Source: Cytophagaceae bacterium
GTDB taxonomy: Bacteria; Bacteroidota; Bacteroidia; Cytophagales; Spirosomataceae
Direction of reading: 5' to 3'
Length of the DNA: 41,194 bases
Assembly: GCA_947450865.1 (NCBI GenBank)
Contig: CANFWR010000007.1
Coordinates: forward strand, 1-41,194
Part shown: positions 8,699 through 17,265 of the stretch, one piece after another
Position numbering within the stretch: position 1 is the stretch's first letter
How the letters are laid out: each line of letters begins with the position of its first letter
Notes under the pieces: model-generated
Databases searched by the model: none
What the model was told of the DNA's origin: nothing
Seen by the model: the letters and a program-made list of their open reading frames with translations, nothing else
Program-made: the position numbers and the translations under genes

Positions 8699-9973
8699 TT
8701 AAGATTCGATTTCTTCGAAACTCTCTAGGTTGAACAGATCGTTCAGGACATCCACCATTTTATCCGAATCGCCACGCTTGCAAGCGGCTTTTAAGTGGAT
8801 GATGGGTTGTTTGATAATTTTTTGGACTAAACCAGCCGTAATTTTCTCTAGCTTCTCGGTCTCTTCTTTCGTCAAACCTTTCATGTGGCGGTTCATCTCC
8901 TCCTTGCGGATTTGCTCCAGCGCATTTTTCAACTTGTGGATGGTAGGCGAAACCTCCATCTCTTTAGACCAATCATTAAAGCTCACAATACTCTCTTCAA
9001 TGATCGTACGCACATCCGGAATAGAGGCTAAGCGAGTGGCCAAAGCCTCGTCCGCACGCTCTTTCAAGGTGTCAATGTTGTATAATAGTACCCCGTTAAT
9101 CTTCTCGATACCGTCTTCAATGCTCCGCGGCACTGAAAGGTCAATGAAGTATTTAAAGGATAATAATTGCAATTTCTTCACTTCTGCCTGCGTGATCATC
9201 GGGCTATCCGTGCGAACAGACGAGATAATGATGTCAGCAGCGGCGATTTCTTTCCATAAGTCAGCGATAGGAGCGACTCTGAAAAGTTCTTTTCCAGCGG
9301 CAATCTTCTCTGCTTTCTCGATCGTGCGGTTCATAATCGTGAATTCCGCAAAATCCTTTTCCTCCATATTCTTGCACACATCTAAACCGATTTCGCCTAA
9401 TCCTAGGATTAAGACTTTCGGGTTTGGAAGGGCTTGAGAAAGTTCTTCCGCTAAGGCAACGGTCGCGTATGAAACAGAGGCTGCTCCATCACGGAACGAT
9501 GTTTCTTGGGCTACACGCTTGTTAGAATAGAAGATGGTATGCATCAAACGGTGCAAATACGGACCCGCCATATTTAAATCTGCCGCTTGTTGGTAGGCTT
9601 TTTTGATTTGGTTCGGGATCTGTAAATCCCCCACTACTTTCGACTGCAAGCCGGTCGCTACTTCGAATAAATGGCGCAGAGAATCCTCTGTTTCGTCCAT
9701 TTGCTTGAAATAACCTAGGTATTCGGCGGTGTTCGTTAAGCCTTTTTCGATTAAGAAAGCCTTGATTAAGTCGGTCGAGATATCGCGATCAGACGTATAA
9801 TAGAATTCCGTGCGGTTGCAGGTAGAGACAATTAATAATTCATTTAGGCCAAAAAGATCCTTACACTTCACATAAAATCCTTTGCTCTCATCTTCGTTCA
9901 ACGCTAACATCTCGCGAATGGCGAGCGGCGCAGTACGGTGTGAAAGGCTGACGGATTTAAAAGGTAAAATCAT
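8699..9973 (-). CDS. hemA: Glutamyl-tRNA reductase
   Basis: A 424-residue NADPH enzyme that reduces glutamyl-tRNA(Glu) to glutamate-1-semialdehyde, the first step of C5-pathway tetrapyrrole synthesis. It has SLSHRTAPLAIRE, the catalytic cysteine in STCNRTEFY, GDLQIPNQIKKAY, and the nucleotide-binding LILGLGEIG. The C-terminal helical dimerisation region contains KRGDSDKMVDVLNDLF. The start MILPFKSVS is preferred over the ORF-track start 39 bases upstream because the extra N-terminus is not family-like and a perfect TAnnTTTG element sits within that extension, leaving a leader of about 20 bases. It is the first gene of a hemA-recX unit. Confidence 0.95.
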   Translation of the reverse strand: MILPFKSVSLSHRTAPLAIREMLALNEDESKGFYVKCKDLFGLNELLIVSTCNRTEFYYTSDRDISTDLIKAFLIEKGLTNTAEYLGYFKQMDETEDSLRHLFEVATGLQSKVVGDLQIPNQIKKAYQQAADLNMAGPYLHRLMHTIFYSNKRVAQETSFRDGAASVSYATVALAEELSQALPNPKVLILGLGEIGLDVCKNMEEKDFAEFTIMNRTIEKAEKIAAGKELFRVAPIADLWKEIAAADIIISSVRTDSPMITQAEVKKLQLLSFKYFIDLSVPRSIEDGIEKINGVLLYNIDTLKERADEALATRLASIPDVRTIIEESIVSFNDWSKEMEVSPTIHKLKNALEQIRKEEMNRHMKGLTKEETEKLEKITAGLVQKIIKQPIIHLKAACKRGDSDKMVDVLNDLFNLESFEEIES

Positions 9974-10001
9974 TTCTGTCTTAAGCGTGATTATTAATTC
10001 A

Positions 10002-10009
10002 CAAAAGTA
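10002..10009 (-). promoter_or_regulatory. Predicted -7 element for hemA
   Basis: TACTTTTG on the minus strand is a perfect TAnnTTTG match about 29 bases upstream of the chosen hemA start. No good TTTG was seen at the expected -33 distance, so support is partial. Confidence 0.4.
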
Positions 10010-10082
10010 CAATGCAAAAGTTTAAAATGTATCTGTCTTTGAAAGAAAATCGTAATTTAGAAGAAGAAAAAATAGGAAAAAG

Positions 10083-10907
10083 ATGCACTTCAAAAATAAG
10101 ACCGTTTTTATCACGGGAGGATCCCGTGGAATTGGATTAGAGATTGCGAAAAAACTAGCTTCAGAGGGCGCAAACATCGTTATTGCGGCTAAAACTTCTG
10201 AACCACATCCTAAATTGCCAGGTACGATTCACACGGCAGCAGCTGAAATTGAGGCGGCTGGCGGAAAGGCTTTGGCCTGTATGGTAGACATTCGTGACGA
10301 AAATCAGGTTTTAGCAGCGGTTAAATTAGCTGTCGAGACCTTTGGAGGCATCGATATCCTAATCAACAACGCGTCGGCCATTCAGCTTACGGGCACCTTG
10401 AGTACGGAGATGAAGAAATACGACTTGATGAATCAGGTGAATACGCGCGGAACTTATCTATGTGCACAAGCTTGTTTACCTTATTTGTTGAAATCGGATA
10501 ATCCGCACGTGTTAACACTTTCTCCTCCTTTAAATGTGGAGGCGCGCTGGTTTGAGAATCACGTGGCGTATTCTATTGCCAAATTTGGGATGTCTTTATG
10601 TACCCTCGGGATGGCGTCTGAATTTAAAGGAAAGGTGGCTTTTAATTCACTTTGGCCTAAAACCATTATTGCGACTGCTGCCATCGAATTTGCAGTTGGT
10701 AATGCGTCCATGATGCAGTTAGGACGTAAAGCTAGTATTATGGCGGATGCGGCTGCAGCCATTTTGCAGAAAGATGCGAAGACGGTCAGTGGGAATTTCT
10801 ACATCGACGAAGACGTGTTACGTGCGGAAGGGGTGACGGATTTCGCTGAGTACCGTGTGAATCCGAATACGCCAGAAAATCAATTATTGCCTGATTTTTT
10901 CATTTAA
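10083..10907 (+). CDS. SDR family oxidoreductase, HSDL2-like
   Basis: A 274-residue short-chain dehydrogenase/reductase. It has the cofactor glycine motif TGGSRGIG, NNAS, and the catalytic Tyr-Lys in AYSIAKFGM with the expected serine in LTLSPPL. The stretch NIVIAAKTSEPHPKLPGTIH closely resembles hydroxysteroid dehydrogenase-like 2 (HSDL2) and its bacterial relatives, a branch often linked to lipid or acyl substrates; the substrate here is unknown. It starts a plus-strand run of seven closely spaced genes. Its stop overlaps the next start as TAATG, implying coupling to the alpha/beta hydrolase. Confidence 0.88.
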   Translation: MHFKNKTVFITGGSRGIGLEIAKKLASEGANIVIAAKTSEPHPKLPGTIHTAAAEIEAAGGKALACMVDIRDENQVLAAVKLAVETFGGIDILINNASAIQLTGTLSTEMKKYDLMNQVNTRGTYLCAQACLPYLLKSDNPHVLTLSPPLNVEARWFENHVAYSIAKFGMSLCTLGMASEFKGKVAFNSLWPKTIIATAAIEFAVGNASMMQLGRKASIMADAAAAILQKDAKTVSGNFYIDEDVLRAEGVTDFAEYRVNPNTPENQLLPDFFI

Positions 10908-11863
10908 TGTTAGAAAATTATACCCCGCCACTTTGGTTACCGGACGGGCATACACAAAGTATTTATCCTTCGGTTTTTCGAAAAGTGACTCTTTCGGAAA
11001 CGCCACGGCGCGAACGGGTGACGACTCCGGATCAGGATTTCTTGGATATCGACTGGTATGGTGTTCCGCTTTCTGAGAGACCCCTATTAATTGTGTCCCA
11101 TGGTTTAGAGGGATCAAGTGATCGCCAATACGTGACAGGTTTAATTCACAAGATGAAAGGGATGAACGCGCTGGCTTGGAATTACCGCAGTTGTTCAGGG
11201 GAGCCCAATAAGAATCTACGTTTTTACCACAGTGGGGCGACGGATGATTTGGACTTCATTATTAAGTTAGCGATTGAACGCGGGGCAAAAGATATCTATC
11301 TCGCTGGATTTAGTCTAGGGGGCAACTTAACCTTAAAATGGTTAGGCGAACAGGGCAAAAATCCTCCTGAAATGATTCGAAAAGCTGTCGCATTTTCCGT
11401 ACCTTTACACCTTTCATCGAGTAGCAAGAAGTTAGCTAAGCGGGAAAACAGCCTCTACACTCATCGATTTCTACGAACTCTCATTAAAAAAGTCAAGGAA
11501 AAGTCCGCGCGCTATCCTCAGGATATTACCGCAGAGATGATTGATTCAGTGAAGAGTTTAGTGGATTTTGACGATGTGATCACAGGGCCTTTACACGGGT
11601 TTAAAGACGGGGAAGACTATTACGAAAAGAGTAGCTCCTTGTATTTTTTGGATCAGATTAACGTACCCACTTTAATCGTGAATGCAAAAAATGACCCTTT
11701 TTTATCGGCGGAATGTATTCCGGAATCTTTTGTGAAAACTTTGGACTTTGTCCAATTAGACGCACAGGAAAAAGGCGGGCATTGTGGATTTTATCCGAAG
11801 AATTACCAGGGTTATACTTGGTCGGAAAATCGCGCCGAACATTGGTTTAAGAAAAGCGTTTAG
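10907..11863 (+). CDS. YheT-family alpha/beta hydrolase
   Basis: A 318-residue serine hydrolase related to E. coli YheT and the eukaryotic ABHD1/3 group. The N-terminus contains the family motif LPDGHTQSIYP. The oxyanion region is SHGLEGSSD, the nucleophile elbow is GFSLGGN, the acid is the Asp of NAKNDPF, and the catalytic His is in GGHCGFYP. The family acts on esters such as lipids, but no specific substrate is established for bacterial members. It is translationally coupled to the SDR gene upstream, and 11 bases separate it from the serine pathway genes. Confidence 0.88.
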   Translation: MLENYTPPLWLPDGHTQSIYPSVFRKVTLSETPRRERVTTPDQDFLDIDWYGVPLSERPLLIVSHGLEGSSDRQYVTGLIHKMKGMNALAWNYRSCSGEPNKNLRFYHSGATDDLDFIIKLAIERGAKDIYLAGFSLGGNLTLKWLGEQGKNPPEMIRKAVAFSVPLHLSSSSKKLAKRENSLYTHRFLRTLIKKVKEKSARYPQDITAEMIDSVKSLVDFDDVITGPLHGFKDGEDYYEKSSSLYFLDQINVPTLIVNAKNDPFLSAECIPESFVKTLDFVQLDAQEKGGHCGFYPKNYQGYTWSENRAEHWFKKSV

Positions 11864-11874
11864 AAAAATATACT

Positions 11875-13785
11875 ATGCCTACAGCTCAAGCAGAACCTTT
11901 AAAAATTGTCATTGATTTCGATAGCACATTCACGAAAGTGGAAGGGCTCGATGAATTAGCGAGAATCGCGCTTCAAGGAAATCCGAAGCAAGCAGAGATC
12001 GTGGGAAAGATCAAGGATATCACCGACCAAGGGATGGTAGGGGCCTATTCTTTCGCCGATTCTTTACGTGACCGTGTCGCTTTATTGCCGGCAAATCGCT
12101 CGCACGTGGATCAATTGGTCGTCTTTTTAAAAGGTAAAATCTCGGAGTCATTTAAGCGCAACAAGGATTTTCTAGAAGAAAACGCCGCACAAATCTTAAT
12201 CGTTTCCTCTGGTTTCAAAGACTTTATTGTTCCCGTAGTGAACGAGATGGGTATCCCAGCGGAAAACGTATATGCGAATACTTTCACATACGATGCGGAA
12301 GGCAATATTACCGGTTATGATGCGGACAATTTATTGTCTCAAGACAAAGGAAAGGTTCGTTTACTGCAATCGCTTCAATTAGAAGGGGAGGTTTATGTGA
12401 TCGGTGATGGTATCACGGATTACGAATTACGCGAGTCTGGATTAGCGAATAAGTTCTTTGCTTTCACGGAGAACGTGTCGCGCAAGGCGGTGACGGATAA
12501 AGCTGATTTTATTGTTCCCTCTTTAGACGAATTTTTATACATCAATGGTTTAAGCCGTGCGCAATCGTATCCTAAATCACGTATCAAAGTTCTTTTATTA
12601 GAAAACGTGCACCCAGGTGCCGTTCAGGCATTCAAGAAAGAAGGTTTCCAAGTGGAACTTTTGAAAGGTGCTTTGGATGAGGAGGAGTTGATCGAAAAGA
12701 TCAAGGATGTGTCTATCATCGGTTTGCGTTCGAAAACGAATTTGACGAAAAAAGTTTTGGAACACCCGAATGCCTCTCGCTTGATGTGTGTAGGTGCTTT
12801 CTGTATCGGTACAAACCAAATCGATTTAGTAGAATGTGAGAAGCGTGGAATCGCGGTGTTTAATGCGCCGTATTCTAATACGCGTTCGGTAGTGGAATTG
12901 TCTATCGGTTTGATGGTGATGTTGACACGTAATATCTTCGAGAAATCGACGAAAATGCACGCGGGTGTTTGGGATAAATCAGCGACGAATTCGTACGAGA
13001 TTAGAGGTAAGAAAATTGGTTTAGTGGGTTATGGAAGTATCGGTACGCAGATTTCCGTGATTGCGGAGGCGCTGGGTATGGAAGTGTATTTCTATGACTC
13101 TGTAGATAAATTAGCTTTAGGCAATGCCAAAAAATGCAGCAGCCTGAAAGAGTTATTGTCGCAAGTGGATTTTGTGAGTTTGCACGTGGATGGTCGTAAG
13201 TCGAACACGAACATCATCGGTAAGGAGCAATTCTCTTGGATGAAAGACAATGTCATCTTCTTGAACTTGTCACGTGGCCACGTGGTCGAAATTCCGGCTT
13301 TAGTGGAGGCGATCAAGACGGGTAAAGTGTGGGGAGCGGCGATTGACGTATTCCCGTATGAGCCGAAGACGAATGATGAAGAGTTTTTGAACGAATTGCG
13401 CGGATTACCTAACGTGATTTTGACGCCGCACATCGGTGGTAGCACGGAGGAGGCGCAGCAAAATATTGGCGAATTCGTGCCAGCGAAGTTGTTGCAATTT
13501 ATGAACAACGGTAGTACGTATGGTTCGGTGAATTTCCCAGAATTGCAATTGCCTCCATTAGAGGATGCGCACCGATTGTTGCATATTCACCACAATGTGC
13601 CGGGGATTTTGGCCCAAATCAACCAAATCTTCGCGAAATACCACGTAAACATCATCGGTCAATACTTAAAGACGACGGAGAATACGGGTTATGTGATTAC
13701 GGATGTGGCCAAAGAATACTCGGATGAGATCGTCAGTGAATTAAGACTGATCGATAACACCATTAAGTTTAGAATGTTATATTAA
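11875..13785 (+). CDS. serA: Bifunctional phosphoserine phosphatase / D-3-phosphoglycerate dehydrogenase with C-terminal ACT domain
   Basis: A 636-residue fusion. Residues about 9-220 are a HAD phosphatase of SerB type: motif I DFDST (D14, D16), motif II in IVSSG, and motif IV GDGITD near 177-182. Residues about 236-550 are phosphoglycerate dehydrogenase: NAD motif GYGSIG (385-390), catalytic Arg in NLSRGHVVE (R467), and the His of TPHIGGSTEEAQQNIG (H519). Residues about 567-636 form an ACT domain, probably for serine feedback. The protein would catalyse the first and last steps of the phosphorylated serine pathway. The middle step is encoded one base downstream by serC. I cannot test whether the phosphatase half is active, but its key residues are present. 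Confidence 0.92.
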   Translation: MPTAQAEPLKIVIDFDSTFTKVEGLDELARIALQGNPKQAEIVGKIKDITDQGMVGAYSFADSLRDRVALLPANRSHVDQLVVFLKGKISESFKRNKDFLEENAAQILIVSSGFKDFIVPVVNEMGIPAENVYANTFTYDAEGNITGYDADNLLSQDKGKVRLLQSLQLEGEVYVIGDGITDYELRESGLANKFFAFTENVSRKAVTDKADFIVPSLDEFLYINGLSRAQSYPKSRIKVLLLENVHPGAVQAFKKEGFQVELLKGALDEEELIEKIKDVSIIGLRSKTNLTKKVLEHPNASRLMCVGAFCIGTNQIDLVECEKRGIAVFNAPYSNTRSVVELSIGLMVMLTRNIFEKSTKMHAGVWDKSATNSYEIRGKKIGLVGYGSIGTQISVIAEALGMEVYFYDSVDKLALGNAKKCSSLKELLSQVDFVSLHVDGRKSNTNIIGKEQFSWMKDNVIFLNLSRGHVVEIPALVEAIKTGKVWGAAIDVFPYEPKTNDEEFLNELRGLPNVILTPHIGGSTEEAQQNIGEFVPAKLLQFMNNGSTYGSVNFPELQLPPLEDAHRLLHIHHNVPGILAQINQIFAKYHVNIIGQYLKTTENTGYVITDVAKEYSDEIVSELRLIDNTIKFRMLY

Positions 13786-13786
13786 T

Positions 13787-14863
13787 ATGAGCACCTTTTT
13801 TACCCCCGGCCCTGCGGCCTTATTTCCTACGGTTCAGTCCCATTACATGGAGGCTTTTCGTTTAAACCTCGGTTCGATTTCCCATCGTTCCGCAGCTTTC
13901 CGTAAGATCTACCAGCACGCAGACGAGCAATTGCGCGAATTATTCGCCTTGCCTAAGAGCCACGCGGTCCTATTTACGGGATCTGCGACGGAGGTATGGG
14001 AGCGTATCATTATGAATACGGTTGAACACGAGAGTTTTCACCTGGTGAACGGTTCGTTTTCGAAGAAGTTTTTTGATTTCGCGAAGGACTTGCACAAGTA
14101 TGCGAATTCGATGCACAAGCCTTTTGGCGAGGGTTTCGATGCTTCAGAAGTGGAAGTACCGGAATATGCGGAATTGATTTGCTGTACAGCGAACGAGACG
14201 AGTTCGGGTGTTCAGATGAAGGCTTCGGAGATCCATAAGATCAAGAAGGCGAACAAGGACAAGTTTGTGGCGGTGGATATGGTTTCCTCTGCGCCTTACC
14301 CGAATCTTGATTTTGGTTTAGTAGACTCAGCCTTTTTTAGTGTCCAAAAATCGTTCGGAATGCCTGCTGGTCTAGGTGTTTGGTTTGCGAATGAGGCGAT
14401 GCTAGAGAAGTCAGAGCGTATGAAAAAACACGAGGGAATTGTGGGGACGTATCACTCCTTGCCAAGCCTTTGGGAAAATTACAAGAATTTTGAAACGCCA
14501 GAAACACCTAATGTGATGGCGATTTATGTATTAGGCAAAGTGGCGGAGGATTTTAACCGAATTGGGGTGGAGAATATCCGCAAGGAGACGGATAAAAAAG
14601 CGAAGGCTTTGTATGATTTTGCGAAGAAATCGGATAACTTCGAAATATTCGTGGAGAATGAAAATCACCGTTCAGCGACTGTTGTGGTATTAAACTGCAA
14701 GGAGGGATCGTCTAAAGTGATCAATACGATTAAAGAGAGAAGCGATATGATTATTGGGGCTGGATATGGTAAATTGAAAGAAACCCAAATCCGCATCGCG
14801 AATTTCCCTGCAGTAAATATGGACCAAGTTCAGGCTTTAATAACTGAATTAGGTTCGCTTTAA
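13787..14863 (+). CDS. serC: Phosphoserine aminotransferase-like class V enzyme
   Basis: A 358-residue PLP enzyme of aminotransferase class V. The N-terminus FFTPGPAALFP and GSISHRS are typical of the alanine-glyoxylate/phosphoserine aminotransferase group. The PLP-lysine is predicted at K188 in FFSVQKSFGMPAG. Only one base separates it from the SerB-SerA fusion gene. That context supports conversion of 3-phosphohydroxypyruvate and glutamate to phosphoserine, completing the pathway. Sequence alone could also fit a serine-pyruvate-type transaminase; the neighbourhood decides the call. Confidence 0.88.
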   Translation: MSTFFTPGPAALFPTVQSHYMEAFRLNLGSISHRSAAFRKIYQHADEQLRELFALPKSHAVLFTGSATEVWERIIMNTVEHESFHLVNGSFSKKFFDFAKDLHKYANSMHKPFGEGFDASEVEVPEYAELICCTANETSSGVQMKASEIHKIKKANKDKFVAVDMVSSAPYPNLDFGLVDSAFFSVQKSFGMPAGLGVWFANEAMLEKSERMKKHEGIVGTYHSLPSLWENYKNFETPETPNVMAIYVLGKVAEDFNRIGVENIRKETDKKAKALYDFAKKSDNFEIFVENENHRSATVVVLNCKEGSSKVINTIKERSDMIIGAGYGKLKETQIRIANFPAVNMDQVQALITELGSL

Positions 14864-14878
14864 TATAAACCTAGGACT

Positions 14879-15874
14879 ATGAAAAATGGAGCACCCATTC
14901 GGTGGGGTATATTGGCATGCGGCGGTATAGCCCGCAAATTTGCAGACGATTTAGCCTTCGTCAAAAACGGTTATTTAGCTGCCGTTTCTTCTAGAGATAT
15001 TTCCCGTGCGCAAGAATTTGCGTCCCATTATGGACCCGATGTAAAATGCTTTGGGTCATATGAAGCGATGCTTTCGAGCGGCGAAATCGATGTGGTTTAC
15101 ATTGCTTCTCCGCACGGATTGCACCACGAACACACGCTTTTGTGTTTGAATGTGGGACTTCCGGTCTTATGTGAGAAAGCCTTTGCCATCAATTCGAAAC
15201 AAGTCGCTGAAATGATTCAAACGGCGCGTGATAAGCAGATCTTCTTAATGGAGGCTTTATGGACGCGTTTCCATCCTTCTATCGTGAAATTGCAGGAGAT
15301 TCTAGCTTCGGGTGTGATCGGAGATATCGTACATCTAGCGGCAGACTTCGGTTTTCACGCAGAATACAATCCGGAGGCCCGTTGGTTTAATCCTTCTTTG
15401 ACCGGTGGATCCTTATTAGACATCGGGGTTTACCCTTTATTTATCTCCAAATTCGTTCTCGGCAATCCTTTAGAAATGAAGGCGACTGGCGTAATGGCGC
15501 CCACTGGAGTGGATATGAATACGTCGATTGCCTTGAAATATAGTTCAGGAGCGACGGCAACTTTATTCTCAACCTTCGCTACGAAGACCGACACGACCTG
15601 TGAAATTCACGGAACGAAAGGTAAGATCCATATGCATTCGCGTTTTCACGAGACGAAAGGTATCACCGTAGCCATCCACGAAACAGAGCAAGAGACGTTC
15701 TACGAAACGGAGCGCTTAGGCTGGGGTTATAGTTATGAAGCGGAGGCAGTTCAAGCGGATTTACGTGCGGGTCGCACAGAAAATGCCTTGATGACGCACG
15801 CTTTCAGTACAGAATTAATGGCTCTATTAGATGAAATTCGTTCTCAAATCGGTTTAAAATATCCAAATGAATAA
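14879..15874 (+). CDS. Gfo/Idh/MocA family oxidoreductase
   Basis: A 331-residue NAD(P)-dependent sugar or polyol dehydrogenase. The N-terminal Rossmann fold has GILACGGIARKFADDL, and the family lysine motif is CEKAFAINSKQ. The C-terminal alpha/beta domain includes GGSLLDIGVYPL, the conserved Asp/Tyr region near the active site. The sequence resembles the dihydrodiol dehydrogenase-like branch, but the substrate is unknown. It sits 15 bases after serC and overlaps the next gene by 8 bases. Confidence 0.88.
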   Translation: MKNGAPIRWGILACGGIARKFADDLAFVKNGYLAAVSSRDISRAQEFASHYGPDVKCFGSYEAMLSSGEIDVVYIASPHGLHHEHTLLCLNVGLPVLCEKAFAINSKQVAEMIQTARDKQIFLMEALWTRFHPSIVKLQEILASGVIGDIVHLAADFGFHAEYNPEARWFNPSLTGGSLLDIGVYPLFISKFVLGNPLEMKATGVMAPTGVDMNTSIALKYSSGATATLFSTFATKTDTTCEIHGTKGKIHMHSRFHETKGITVAIHETEQETFYETERLGWGYSYEAEAVQADLRAGRTENALMTHAFSTELMALLDEIRSQIGLKYPNE

Positions 15875-16523
15875 GATCCTCCTTTTCCTGTTTTTGTCTT
15901 TCGGCGTTTTCGCACAGAAATCGCTAGACCGTTTTGAAAAAGAAATTCTAGCCTATGAAAAGCAGGATTCTATCGCGATGCCGGCGAAAGGGATGAAATT
16001 ATTTATCGGTTCTTCGAGTTTCCGTTTGTGGAAAAACTTCGATGCGGATATGAAAGGGGTGAATGCGTTTAACCGTGGTTTTGGTGGTAGTACCTTGATA
16101 GAAGCTTTGCATTATTTCGATCGCATGGTTGCGAAATACCAGCCTTCTTGGGTATTCATGTATGAGGGCGATAACGATTTAACTTCAGGGACAAGTCCGG
16201 AAGTGATCGCATCACAATTTGAAGAATTTTCAGCTCGTTTAGCGAAGCAAGTTCCTGGCGCAAAATTAGTGTTCGTCTCTGCGCGTCCGAGTTTAGCTCG
16301 GGAGGCTAACAAAGCCAAACAACAAGACTTGAATCAACGCATTGTGGCGATTGCTGCGAAGAAAAAGGGGCATTATGTAATCGATATGCACTCACCTTTT
16401 TATAACGCGGATGGGACCTTGATGCAAGATATTTTCGTGGCAGATCGTTTGCACCTGAATGAAAAGGGCTACGTCATCTTTGCGAAACAAATTCAAAATT
16501 TCATTCAAAAGTATGCCAAATAG
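15867..16523 (+). CDS. Secreted SGNH/GDSL hydrolase
   Basis: A 218-residue protein with a signal peptide ending at FGVFAQ. SGNH blocks are visible: block I as FIGSSSFRLW, with the nucleophile serine in GSSS rather than GDS; block II Gly in NRGFGGS; block III Asn in YEGDNDL; and block V as DRLHLNEKGY with Asp and His. It therefore probably deacetylates or de-esterifies an exported glycan or lipid. It overlaps the oxidoreductase by 8 bases and the Nudix regulator by 11 bases, a compact coupled arrangement. Confidence 0.87.
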   Translation: MNKILLFLFLSFGVFAQKSLDRFEKEILAYEKQDSIAMPAKGMKLFIGSSSFRLWKNFDADMKGVNAFNRGFGGSTLIEALHYFDRMVAKYQPSWVFMYEGDNDLTSGTSPEVIASQFEEFSARLAKQVPGAKLVFVSARPSLAREANKAKQQDLNQRIVAIAAKKKGHYVIDMHSPFYNADGTLMQDIFVADRLHLNEKGYVIFAKQIQNFIQKYAK

Positions 16524-17259
16524 GGACGTATTAAAGGGTGATTGGTTGCCGAATATTTCGGTGGACTGCGTTATTTTTGGATTTCAAGAGAATCAATTAA
16601 AGGTGCTTTTATTGAAGTTCAGAAACAGCGAAGTTTGGTCATTGCCGGGTGGATTTATTGGGCGTGAAGAAGATGCTGATGATGCTGCGAAACGCGTATT
16701 ATGGCAGCGTACTGGCTTAGAAGATATCTATTTACAGCAGTTTCATACTTTTGGCGATCTGAAAAGAAACATAGGTGCCATCGAAAAGCACGAAGAGATT
16801 AACCTCGCGATGGGGCGTTCATTGGAGGATATGAAATGGTTGTCGCACCGGTATATTACCCTAGGTTACTACGCCTTAGTGGAATATTCGAAAGTGAAAG
16901 TAACCTTGAATGACGTGTCGGATGATTCCGCTTGGATGGATGTCGATCAGATTCCGTCTTTATTTTTAGATCACAATGTCATCGTTAAGACGGGGCTAGC
17001 TCATTTGCGCGCGTCCATTGATACGAAGTTAGCAGCCTTTAATTTATTGCCGGAGACCTTTACTATGTCCGAATTGCAGCAAGTGTATGAGACAATTCTT
17101 GGGAAAGAATTAGTGCGTACTAATTTCCAGCGTAAGATGTTAAGCTTGGATATTCTAGAGCGTATTGAAAAGAAATATACGGGAGGCGCGCACAAGGCAC
17201 CTTATTTATACCGTTTGGACAAGAAAAAAGCGGAGGCTTTTTTATCCTCCGCTTCTTAA
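16513..17259 (+). CDS. Nudix-like transcriptional regulator (NrtR-type) with winged helix
   Basis: A 248-residue protein starting at MPNRDVLKGDW; the ORF-track start lies inside the upstream SGNH gene. The N-terminal Nudix fold (about 10-150) has a degenerate Nudix box: GGFIGREEDADDAAKRVLWQRTGL keeps the glycines and first acids but has lost the REUxEE catalytic pair. The C-terminal region (about 170-248), with FTMSELQQVYETILG and a basic recognition segment, fits the winged helix of NrtR-type regulators; in Bacteroidota such proteins control sugar or NAD genes. It ends the seven-gene run and could regulate it. The ligand is unknown. Confidence 0.85.
   Translation: MPNRDVLKGDWLPNISVDCVIFGFQENQLKVLLLKFRNSEVWSLPGGFIGREEDADDAAKRVLWQRTGLEDIYLQQFHTFGDLKRNIGAIEKHEEINLAMGRSLEDMKWLSHRYITLGYYALVEYSKVKVTLNDVSDDSAWMDVDQIPSLFLDHNVIVKTGLAHLRASIDTKLAAFNLLPETFTMSELQQVYETILGKELVRTNFQRKMLSLDILERIEKKYTGGAHKAPYLYRLDKKKAEAFLSSAS
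17224..17254 (-). terminator. yebC terminator embedded in the Nudix regulator coding region
   Basis: On the minus strand, AAGCGGAGG and CCTCCGCTT form a perfect 9-bp stem with a 9-nt loop, followed by TTTTTTC. It lies 12 bases beyond the yebC stop codon, inside the last codons of the convergent Nudix gene. On the plus strand the hairpin has no good T tract, so it should act mainly on yebC. Confidence 0.8.
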
Positions 17260-17265
17260 TATTAA

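Noticed and set aside
8730-9437. 235-aa plus-strand ORF antisense to hemA
   Set aside because: It lies entirely inside the well-supported hemA gene, has low-complexity Ser/Phe composition from reverse reading, and no start signal of its own.
13092-13508. 138-aa minus-strand ORF inside serA
   Set aside because: It is a shadow of the phosphoglycerate dehydrogenase coding sequence, without family features.
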